Assembly: GCA_963970005.1 (NCBI GenBank)
Contig: CAXAMN010026683.1
Span: 323,331-387,330 of the forward strand
From: Durusdinium trenchii
Taxonomy: Eukaryota; Sar; Dinophyceae; Suessiales; Symbiodiniaceae
Direction: 5' to 3'
Length of the DNA: 64,000 nucleotides
Shown here: positions 47,122 through 56,100 of the stretch, piece after piece
Position numbering within the stretch: position 1 is the first letter of the stretch
Layout: every line of letters starts with the position of its first letter
The notes under the pieces: model-generated
The model's database searches: none
Told to the model about the DNA's origin: nothing
The model's input: only the letters and a program-made list of their open reading frames with translations
Program-made: the position numbers and the translations under genes

Positions 47122-50100
47122 ATGTCAAGCTCAGGAGGAAATGGAAGCGAACCCTATTCATTCGCTGCTCCTGGTGGTCCCAACACCATTTCGTCACCAG
47201 ACTCTACAATGGGTACTGATTCATCAGCAAATGCTGACGTTATCACTATGCCTACTGGGTCACAAATCTCGGAAAGATCCGTGCCACCGGCTCGGAATCT
47301 GACCGATCTTGCACCCGTAGGACCAAGAAGATCGATGAGAGCTACAACAAGATCTACATCGCCTATAACGTCTACCGCGAGATCCCCAAGAAGGAGTATA
47401 GAGAAGAGACGTGACGATGATAGAGGAACAAAAGAGCAAAGAAGAGAGATTCAGCTGGGTGAAGAATTGAGATCGGCGAGAAACGCATACAATTTTCTTC
47501 ATGAAGAATATGAATGCATCCAAGCCGGATACTCACGACTACACCACGAGGCTGAAGTGGAGTTCAGGCAAATGTCTGACTACAACAGGAAGATGCAGGA
47601 ACATCTACAAGAGATGACACAGGAAGATGAAGGAGCGACAATAAGAATTGAAGAGCTCGAACACAAGCTACGCTTGGCGGAATCGACAGCTGAACATATC
47701 TACATGAGATATCAAGAGCTTGCACAAGAAACTCATCAGGAACATTCAGAGCTTGAATCTGTGAAAGCAACGAAGGACAGAATGTCCCAAGAGCTTCAAG
47801 CAGCAATTGGACACATCCAAGAACAGAATGAATCTTCATTGGCGATCAATAGAAGATCAAAAGCCATTCAGGATGAGAACACAGCCTTCGTCGGAATAGC
47901 TGACCAGATACAAGCTAGAATGATTGCGCTACAGGATGAGAATGTCAACATGCACGAGGTGATCCAACACCAGAGAGAAGAACAATGGAACAGTGAGATC
48001 AGGGAAAGACGTCTTCAACACAGTGTTCACTCATCTCAGGATCAGAGCAATCAGGAAGCTATGGTTATTGATCATCTACGAGGTCAACTAGCTATGGCAC
48101 GTGGAGCTGAACTCAACGCGAGAGCGGAGATAGGAGAGATGGAAGTGGGCATGAGGATGGAGATGTTTATATGCCAGACTGAAGTCTCTGCTAAAGAAAT
48201 GGCAGAAATGAAGGCGAGCCACCATGAATACGAAGCAAACGTCGCAAAGGAGGTTATCGCAAAAGGAGAAATATTCAACAACGAAGTCCTAGAAAGTTCC
48301 ATCCGTGAACGACAACAATTGAAAGACGTCAACCTCGCTCTATCCGAAGCCAACGCACAGCTGAAAAGAGAGAATATGATGAGAGCTCCTATGTTCGGCG
48401 ATGATGGTGCTGAAATTCAACAGAAGATCAGAGAACTGGAGAATGCACTATTGGAAAGCCAGAAGGAGACAAAGAATGTCATTATGGAAAATGCGAAACT
48501 AAAAGCAGAAGCACGAATGGCACCCATAGTCTCTCGGTACAGCAAGCGTCCTAGTTCCAGAGACCGCGGGTTACCAACCCACGCGTCCGAGGAAGATGAG
48601 ATTCGGAACGCAAAAGAGGAGGCGAAGCACTACAAGGACGGGTACAATGAAATGACAGAGAGCCGAGATGAGATGTATGAATGGTATGCCGAAACCCACA
48701 ATGAGTACGCCGAGGAAAGGGAGAAATCAATTGAGCTATCCGAGGCGAACAAATCATTGAGGGACAAGATTTCAGAAGCAGAGGCATCCTCTTCATCTCA
48801 TCTTGCACCGGCAACCTCTACAGTCATGAAAGTATCGAGGAAGGAAGAATCAAAGATAAACGTTCCGTCATGGCCCAGGATCAATGATCTTGGACTATGG
48901 AAGGCAAATCTCATTCAATCGATCATCATTGCGGCCAATGATTCAGATCAAGAGCCCTGGATCGACTGGATCAAAGAAGCCATGGACGATCCTGATCCGG
49001 ACAAGTTTGTCGACTCAGGAGACCAAAGATTCCATTCAATCGATGCCAAACTCGGCCTAGCTCTTACCAAGGTCGTCATGGATGCGAAAGATGATGGTTC
49101 GGGTGTAGCTATGAAGTTGAGGACGAGGATCAATACAAAAGGGAGAACATCAAGCCTCATAAAGGGAAGAGAGGTCCTAGCCCTGATCCTTATGAATTTC
49201 AAGACAACATCAAATGTGGAAGTCTTATATACTTCAATGCACCTCTACCAACTAGAATATCAAGGAGACAAGAACTTATCGTTGTTCTTCCACACCTGGG
49301 ATGAGATTCTGGCAGGAATGAAGCCCGTTGACGTCCCGAGCGACGAAACTCTTCGGGATCTCCTATGGAGAAAGATCAGGAACTCAAACCTCATGGCATA
49401 CGACATCAGCGCCTACAACAGCATGAACGACGATGATGCCAAGAAGACATACAAACATCTACGTGATATGATCAGAAGGCACATCGAACGGCAAACTGAA
49501 GACAGGATGATCCTGGAAAAGGAGAAGGCAGTGAAGAATGTGGCCAATATCTTTCAGAATCTCAAACCAGGCGGACCTGCTCCAAAACTGAAAGCTGCAC
49601 CAGCTGATCCGAAGAAGAAACCAAAAGGGCAACAAGAACAGGTTGTCTCAGAAGACGCTGCTGCAGTGAAGCCGAAACCCAATCCCAAGAAGCATCCTGA
49701 AGACAAGAACAAAAAGGGAAAGGGGAAAGGTAAAGGTGATGGAAAGGATCGCAGCCGAAGTCCGAGTACAGACAAGAAGAAGATACCATGCAAATTCTTC
49801 GTGAAAGGTAACTGCACTATGGGGAAAGATTGCCCATTCAGTCACAAGAAACCCAGATCACCATCCAGAGGATCTTCTGTCGGAAAGAATGACAAGCCAG
49901 TATGTTGGATGTGGATTCGAGGAACTTGTGACAAAGGGAAGGATTGCAAGTTCTACCATGACCCAAAAGCCTCTCCTAAGAAAGGGATATCTGCACCAGC
50001 TGACTCAGGAGACGATAGGCCAAAGCCCAAGGCAAAGCCCAAACCGAAGCCTAAGGCGAAGCCTGGAGCCCCAGCCATTGACGGTGAACTCTTCATGGAC

Positions 50101-51873
50101 GAATCCGAAGATGAAGGGATTGCTGCATCCGCCAAGGCAAGAGAAGGAGGTGCAAAAGTATCCTTTGATGAAGAGACCTGTGAGATCATGTTGAACGAAG
50201 CGATCTACTCAGTCAGGGACAAATGGAAGGTAGTAGAAAAGAAACCTCTACGTCCGGACATCAAACGATACGATGAGAAAGAGCTCACCTGCTACACGAG
50301 GAAAGAACAAATCAGATTTGAAGAAAAGGTCGCAGAGGCGAGAGGCATATTGATGGTCCCCTACACTGAGATCAAGAGGGTCCGAATACCAGTTGGACCA
50401 AAGGGTGACCTAGCGGTCACTATGTCTTTTGACGAAGATGACGGCCTAGTTTTCCATCATAAAGTCATTCCTCATGTATGCGAGGGAAAGAAAGATCATG
50501 CAGACACAAAGACATTGTCTATTCCAGCCAAAGGGTCAAGAACAAAGTTCATCATGGACACAGGATGTGGGTATGATTTGATATCGAAAGGGAGAGCCAA
50601 GAAATTAGGTCTGGAAGTGAGAGAAAGCGACCAATCAATGTCATTCTATACTGCAAATGGAGTGACATCCACAAAAGGAGTCGCCGACATTCATTTCGAC
50701 GAATTTGACTCTACCTACTCCCCATTCGTCCTAGATGAGTCTCCTTCAGTACTGTCTGTTGGAAAGAAATGCATGGAGGAAGGATACACATTCATATGGC
50801 CAGCCTGCGGCAACCCGTATATGGTTTCCCCGGACTACAAGAAGATCATGTTAGAAGTAGAGGGAAACATCCCATATATTGTCAAGGGCAGTGACTTCTG
50901 TACTCCCACCGACGATACAAGGGCGGAGATGATCGCAAGGTTCACCCTAGGAGAAGATGAAGCCGATTACCAATCGACTTTCATCAACTGTGATGTGGAT
51001 CCTCAAGGAATCATGTGTGATGATGACGACCTTCCTGTGATTGAGCCTCCAAAAGTCAAAAGGCGAAAGAGGAATAAGAAGTTCAAGGCATCTCCTGGAG
51101 AAGAAGATGAGGTAGGATCAGATGTCGCCGGAGACAGTGAACCAGAAGCTGACGATGATGATGCAGATGACATCGAGGTGGATGTTGTTGACGGTGCAAG
51201 TAGAATGGTGAGAAGAGGAACTCTGAAAGCAGATGCCAGGAAAATCGAGCATCTACTCACACATCGTTACAAGAATCCCTACTGTGAGTCATGCATCAGA
51301 GCAAAGATGAAACACTTTAAGACGCATCGAGGAGCGTTCAAGAGAAAGCTCAAAGCTTTTGGAGATCTGGTTACCTTTGATTTTGTCGATACGAGGAACA
51401 TCCTTGATCAAGGGATCAGTACTGATCGAGAGATCTTCGTCATTCGTGACAGGTACACAGGCGTCATATGGGCCTATCCGTCGAAAGAGAGGTTTACCAA
51501 GGACGTGGTCAATGCAATAAACCACTTCAAAGGATTGAAGAAGATCAAGATTGCTTATGCCGACAAAGCCCCAGAGTTTGAGACGGCTATGAAGCAGCTG
51601 AAGATCCCATTCGATCACTCTCTACCGAATCATCCTCAGAACAATTCTCTGGCGGAGAGGAACAATCAGTTCATTATGATGACAACCGCAACTTGTCTCT
51701 TGGAAGCGGGGTTACCACCATGTTTCTGGAGCTATGCAGTAGAATGCGTCAGCCATCTTTTGAACATTGAGAGTGAGCCCTTGGTACAAGCTACATGGAA
51801 AAGAGTTCCATGGAGAGAAAATTCCCTTTGGTGCAAAGGTCTTCTTCATGCCGAGCAGTCAAGGAAGGATTGA
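47122..51873 (+). CDS. Copia-like Gag-protease-integrase polyprotein, first frame
   Basis: The 1,583-residue frame encodes the particle protein, protease and integrase. Residues 1-100 are Ser/Thr/Pro-rich; about 105-570 are heptad-rich coiled coil. Residues 580-790 form the Gag core (SWPRINDLGLWKANLI; LSLFFHTWDEILAGM). A Lys-rich linker holds two CCCH zinc fingers: C890-x7-C898-x5-C904-x3-H908 and C928-x7-C936-x5-C942-x3-H946. The aspartic protease motif is DTG at 1146-1148. The integrase has an HHCC module (H1377, H1381, C1388, C1391) and catalytic D1420, D1481 and E1512. Ordinary copia Gag is about 300 residues with one CCHC knuckle, so the coil and CCCH fingers are unusual. The ATG at 47122 is the first in frame after a stop. 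The true protein leaves this frame near 51770, and the last 35 residues are off-frame. Confidence 0.92.
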   Translation: MSSSGGNGSEPYSFAAPGGPNTISSPDSTMGTDSSANADVITMPTGSQISERSVPPARNLTDLAPVGPRRSMRATTRSTSPITSTARSPRRSIEKRRDDDRGTKEQRREIQLGEELRSARNAYNFLHEEYECIQAGYSRLHHEAEVEFRQMSDYNRKMQEHLQEMTQEDEGATIRIEELEHKLRLAESTAEHIYMRYQELAQETHQEHSELESVKATKDRMSQELQAAIGHIQEQNESSLAINRRSKAIQDENTAFVGIADQIQARMIALQDENVNMHEVIQHQREEQWNSEIRERRLQHSVHSSQDQSNQEAMVIDHLRGQLAMARGAELNARAEIGEMEVGMRMEMFICQTEVSAKEMAEMKASHHEYEANVAKEVIAKGEIFNNEVLESSIRERQQLKDVNLALSEANAQLKRENMMRAPMFGDDGAEIQQKIRELENALLESQKETKNVIMENAKLKAEARMAPIVSRYSKRPSSRDRGLPTHASEEDEIRNAKEEAKHYKDGYNEMTESRDEMYEWYAETHNEYAEEREKSIELSEANKSLRDKISEAEASSSSHLAPATSTVMKVSRKEESKINVPSWPRINDLGLWKANLIQSIIIAANDSDQEPWIDWIKEAMDDPDPDKFVDSGDQRFHSIDAKLGLALTKVVMDAKDDGSGVAMKLRTRINTKGRTSSLIKGREVLALILMNFKTTSNVEVLYTSMHLYQLEYQGDKNLSLFFHTWDEILAGMKPVDVPSDETLRDLLWRKIRNSNLMAYDISAYNSMNDDDAKKTYKHLRDMIRRHIERQTEDRMILEKEKAVKNVANIFQNLKPGGPAPKLKAAPADPKKKPKGQQEQVVSEDAAAVKPKPNPKKHPEDKNKKGKGKGKGDGKDRSRSPSTDKKKIPCKFFVKGNCTMGKDCPFSHKKPRSPSRGSSVGKNDKPVCWMWIRGTCDKGKDCKFYHDPKASPKKGISAPADSGDDRPKPKAKPKPKPKAKPGAPAIDGELFMDESEDEGIAASAKAREGGAKVSFDEETCEIMLNEAIYSVRDKWKVVEKKPLRPDIKRYDEKELTCYTRKEQIRFEEKVAEARGILMVPYTEIKRVRIPVGPKGDLAVTMSFDEDDGLVFHHKVIPHVCEGKKDHADTKTLSIPAKGSRTKFIMDTGCGYDLISKGRAKKLGLEVRESDQSMSFYTANGVTSTKGVADIHFDEFDSTYSPFVLDESPSVLSVGKKCMEEGYTFIWPACGNPYMVSPDYKKIMLEVEGNIPYIVKGSDFCTPTDDTRAEMIARFTLGEDEADYQSTFINCDVDPQGIMCDDDDLPVIEPPKVKRRKRNKKFKASPGEEDEVGSDVAGDSEPEADDDDADDIEVDVVDGASRMVRRGTLKADARKIEHLLTHRYKNPYCESCIRAKMKHFKTHRGAFKRKLKAFGDLVTFDFVDTRNILDQGISTDREIFVIRDRYTGVIWAYPSKERFTKDVVNAINHFKGLKKIKIAYADKAPEFETAMKQLKIPFDHSLPNHPQNNSLAERNNQFIMMTTATCLLEAGLPPCFWSYAVECVSHLLNIESEPLVQATWKRVPWRENSLWCKGLLHAEQSRKD

Positions 51874-52813
51874 GCAGAAGCACAAGTTTGATCCCAAGGG
51901 AATCCCAGGTATTTTTGCCGGATATGAGATCAAGCCCGGGATGAGCTGGTCGAGGCAATACAGAGTGTGGAGTCTTGAAACTTTTGCACATCAAAGCCTT
52001 GCATTTGATGCCAATCGCCCTATCAGAAAGCTACTCACACCACAGCTCACAGAGACCCTGGTATTCCTCGCTCCCATCGAATTCCCGTTGAAGGAAGGAT
52101 ACGAGAAGATCAACAACACGTTGGAAGGCATGAAGATCCGTGACAGGAGAGATGGAGAGCCAGAGGTCGGAGATCCTAGTCAAATGATTGACTATGGAGA
52201 TTACGAACCAACTGAGCCCGGTATGGATTTTGAGGAGCTTGCGGAAAGGGAGATTAGGGATGAGGACGACGAAGACGCCATTGGAGATCATGAAGCAGAT
52301 GATGAAGAACGAGATGATCCCGGTGATGATGATGATCCAAAACCTGATGGCGGTCACTCCAAAATATTGTCCAAACCTGCCAAGGCGAAGGTACCACCTT
52401 CGACCGGCAGGGAAGATCACCCGCCAGTTGGAGATCCCTCAATGGATCACATGTCCGTGGGAAAAGCAAGTGATGGTATCATCTACTTGAATGATGATGG
52501 TGAAACCGTGAAACTGGACAGGAAAGGGAATCCATATAAGGTTGGATCAGACGGAAGAAGGTTCTTCAGGTCATCACCGAGACCAAGATCAAAATATACT
52601 CCAGAAGAATGGAAAGCGTTGTCTCTATCTGATAGAGCCATCGCTGAGAAGAAAGAAGCTCTCGAGAAAGAAAAGATGAAAGAGAGAGAGAGAGTAAAGG
52701 TGCGGGATCCAGCAAGGACAGAAGGAAGAAGAAAAAGAAGGAGGATAAGGATGATGATCCTAAGGACGTATCGCCCAACATCTCCATCGATCTGGAGAAA
52801 GATCGGACACTGA
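51767..52813 (+). CDS. Integrase C-terminal region, continued in the +1 frame
   Basis: This frame continues the integrase after a frame change close to 51770. SPWYKLHGKEF and IPFGAKVFF match the copia integrase C-terminus (tPyexxxGkkP...lrxFGc), and GIPGIFAGYEIKPGMSWSRQ matches the segment that follows. An acidic Asp/Glu-rich linker comes next, as often found before copia reverse transcriptase. The frame is open from 51764 and overlaps the first frame by 110 bases. There is no natural ATG at its start, so it is a continuation and not a separate gene. From about 52695 it becomes Arg/Lys-rich and off-frame, because the GA repeat at 52681-52694 returns the true frame to that of the first ORF. 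Confidence 0.85.
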   Translation: MRVSPWYKLHGKEFHGEKIPFGAKVFFMPSSQGRIEQKHKFDPKGIPGIFAGYEIKPGMSWSRQYRVWSLETFAHQSLAFDANRPIRKLLTPQLTETLVFLAPIEFPLKEGYEKINNTLEGMKIRDRRDGEPEVGDPSQMIDYGDYEPTEPGMDFEELAEREIRDEDDEDAIGDHEADDEERDDPGDDDDPKPDGGHSKILSKPAKAKVPPSTGREDHPPVGDPSMDHMSVGKASDGIIYLNDDGETVKLDRKGNPYKVGSDGRRFFRSSPRPRSKYTPEEWKALSLSDRAIAEKKEALEKEKMKERERVKVRDPARTEGRRKRRRIRMMILRTYRPTSPSIWRKIGH

Positions 52814-53133
52814 TCACTGATGACGATGACATGGGGGGCTATAGTCCATCTTCGGCATCTACACTTTCCACAGAACTCCCAAGCGACGACGATTACTTAA
52901 TCGAATGGGAGGAATGGACGAGTGTGGAGAATGGGTCCGGCCCACGTGCTACTTGGGATCCACTTAATATCATTGATGTCAACAGTGGAGAAATCCTCAA
53001 TGATATGGCAGTAGCATATGCAATGCCAACGGAATCCAATAGATGCACAACCGAAGATTTCACAAAGAACTTGAAAGATCATCACTTGTCATTCCCGTCA
53101 ATGCCGTGCATCAACTCGATCTCCAAACATTGA
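52695..53133 (+). CDS. Polyprotein linker between integrase and reverse transcriptase
   Basis: After the GA repeat the original frame resumes: basic KKKKKEDKDDD, then DRTLITDDDDMGGYSPSS and an acidic segment (PSDDDYLIEWEEWTSVENGS), ending KHHxxxFPSMPCINSISKH-like sequence before TGA at 53131-53133. The frame reopens at once and runs into the reverse transcriptase, so the TGA is a single nonsense change or a readthrough site. An internal ATG at 52831 exists, but nothing marks it as a start. Acidic linkers here are normal in copia polyproteins. Confidence 0.7.
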
Positions 53134-53166
53134 GAAAGATACACATATGCCGACGCAACGAACCCG

Positions 53167-56100
53167 ATGAGTGCTTATCGGAACCTGTTCAATGCAGCAG
53201 TCTCCAGACCTGTTAGTCGAGCAGAAATGCTGAAGAATCCCAAGGCCAAAGCCTCAATGAGAAAAGAATGGTTGGGACTTCATGAGCAAGGAGTGTTCGA
53301 CTTCTCTGTGATTCGGGAGTATTACGACGTAAAACAAGAAGCGCTCACTCTGAAGCAGGTCGTGCACTTTGCAAGGGTCCATGGCATCATTGTGGAAAAG
53401 AACTACCAGTTGCCAATGAGTGATGAGAGACGAAAATTTAAGGGAAGAGGAGTATTGCTAGGAAACAAAGTGAAGAATCAGAATTGGGAAGCAGCTTTCT
53501 TTCAGGACTTGGGCAATTCACCAGCATCCTTTGAATCTTCTAGATGGGCAGATTTCTATGGATGTGTTCCCGGACATTCGGTCAAGCTCGCTGATGCGAT
53601 TCAGGCATACATTCAGGCTTCTCTTACGGGACCGCCCTGTTGGGTCGAGTTACCGTCAGACGCGTGGCCAGATGATGTTGATGTATCAAAGTATCATCGA
53701 CCAGTGGTACGCCTCCTCAAAGCCTTGTATGGACATCCGGACGCAGGTACAATGTGGGAGAAGCACTGCGATACGCAGGTGCGCCAACTTGGCTTCAAGC
53801 CAATTGGTGATGAATGGCCATCAATGTATTTTCATGAAGGCCTGAAACTTCTTCTCGTTATATATGTGGACGACCTGAAGCTTGCCGGACCAACCGAGAA
53901 CATGACCAAAGGATGGTCTATGCTACGAACGAAACTCAGGATTGAGCCCGAGACTGATCTTGGACTTTATCTCGGTTGCATGCTCACACGAGGAGAGTCC
54001 AAACTCCATGATGGAACAGTAGTCAACACCGTCTCATATAACATGGAAGGATTGTTGAAACTGTCCGTCGAAAAGTATTTAGACATTGTCGGTCATGATA
54101 CAAAATTGAAAAAGGTCACGACACCAAGCGTCCCAGAAGAAACCAAATCTCATCCCGCACGAGCACCCGCTCCAGGGAAAGAGGCCGTTACGTGTCCATG
54201 GTGTGCTAACACCTTTGACCCCAAGTATTCTGGTAAGTTGCATTCCAAGTCCGAATCTGACGTCACTCCGGACGATGGAAACCGTGGTTCTTTGGCGCCA
54301 CATGCAGCGAGTATACTCATGAAGTTGTTGTACGCTGCCAGAATTGCTCGATTCGATCTATTGAGATCAATCAACATGCTGGCCAGGAATGTGAATAAAT
54401 GGACCAGCAATGATGATGCTCGTTTGCATCATCTCATGTGCTATGTCAACAGTACTCTAGACAAGCGCATGATTGGATGGGTTGGCGATCCGATAGCAAC
54501 TCTCTCAGTCGGAATCTTCGCTGATGCTGATTTTGCTGGTTGCGGTGAGACCCTTCGTTCCACGTCGGGCTCTCACATGCACGTACAAGGTAAGCATACA
54601 AGATTTCCCATTGCTGGGGGGAGCAAGCGTCAAGGATGTATCAGCCATTCAACACCTGAAGCAGAAATAGTCGCGGCAGATTCCACTCTCCGCAATTTTG
54701 GGATACCCTCCATCGGCCTCTGGCAAACGCTCTCGGGCAAAGCTCCTGAAATATTGTTCCATGATGACAATCAAGGTATGATTGGAGTTGCCAGAACCGG
54801 GAAGAATCCCACCATGCGTCATCTTGAACGCACTCATGGGATATCCATTGTCTCATTGCATGAACATTTTCAACAGGACCATTTCGTGCTGCTCTACGAG
54901 ATCTCCCACAAGATGTGTGCTGATATTCATACAAAGGCCTTTCGGACTCCACTTGCGTGGCGCCGGGCTTGTATGTTGATCAACCTTCTTGACCCAGAGG
55001 ATTTGAGCTCCAAAGAGTTGGCTGACATGGTCTCTCCATCAGTCGATCATAAGAAAATCGATCATCAAATCTTTCAGACTAAGACGGATGACATTCCTAA
55101 TTTCCCATACACTCAGACTCCGGTCTTGCCTCGTGCAGTCTTTGTAAAAGGAATGACAGGAAAAGAAGGTGTCCAGGATCTCCCCAATGGAGATTGCATC
55201 TATGTCGTCAAAGTCCCAGTCTATTATCGTCGCTTCCCACCGGGTCGCTACATACCGTCAGACACGTGTCGGAGTACATGGGTCCTTGTTAATGGTTCCT
55301 GGAATTGTGTGGAACGAGAAGCTACGCCACTGCAGCAAGCCTTGCGCTTTGATCATTGGGTCGAACGTGCATGCTTCCTGTATCATGCCTCCAAGGCATC
55401 CTCATCTCCAGAGGCGGGCGCATGCTTATCTCAATCTCCGTTCCTGGCCTTAGCCAATGTTCCTTGGACTCCTGACGCTGTGCTACAGTTTTCTATTGCC
55501 TCCTTGTCGACTGATCCAGCTTTGCTCCAATCACAAGAGGTCCCTCTCAACAATTGTCATCCTGCCACCCTTCGTGTGATCAACACGCTTCTACGTCTTG
55601 TTCATGGGGGGAGTGGGGGGCAGGACGGTGCATCAATTCGCGCTTTCGGTGCGGTGCAAGACCATTTTGTGCGCCTGGATTCGAAGGGGAAAAACCCAAA
55701 AACAAATAAAAATTACCGAGATGAATGGCGACGCGATGGCGACACACTCACCCGAGTGCATAATGTGCCGAGAACACAAGAGTTTGTCCCTAGTGAAGAC
55801 TCACACTGTCCTGTCCGGCTGTCGGATTTGTCTGATTATCGTAGGACTGAGAAGTACTACAAGAGCGGTAAGGACACAAAAGTTGATACCTGGCGTTTCA
55901 AGGGTAATTCCGTAGGTAAGGACGATCCATGGATAGGAAATACAACATTCCTGATCGTTTCCAACGGTCACGGACACAGCCCACAACATGAAACGACAGA
56001 CAACAGCAATAACAAGCAAAAGGGCGATGTCACGGCGATTGCAACAGGCATACAAGCGTGGGGGATGAACACCATTGCCCACGAGCACATGTTCATTGCA

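Noticed and set aside
47260-47523. Minus-strand frames across the retroelement (for example 47260-47523, 49554-49817, 57418-57813)
   Set aside because: They are shadows of the purine-rich plus-strand coding sequence, with Ser/Leu/Phe-rich products and no motifs.
55598-55915. Alternative 105-aa plus frame with Cys pairs (CIMC, CRIC)
   Set aside because: It lies inside the large polyprotein frame, which is continuous there; the Cys spacing fits no zinc motif.
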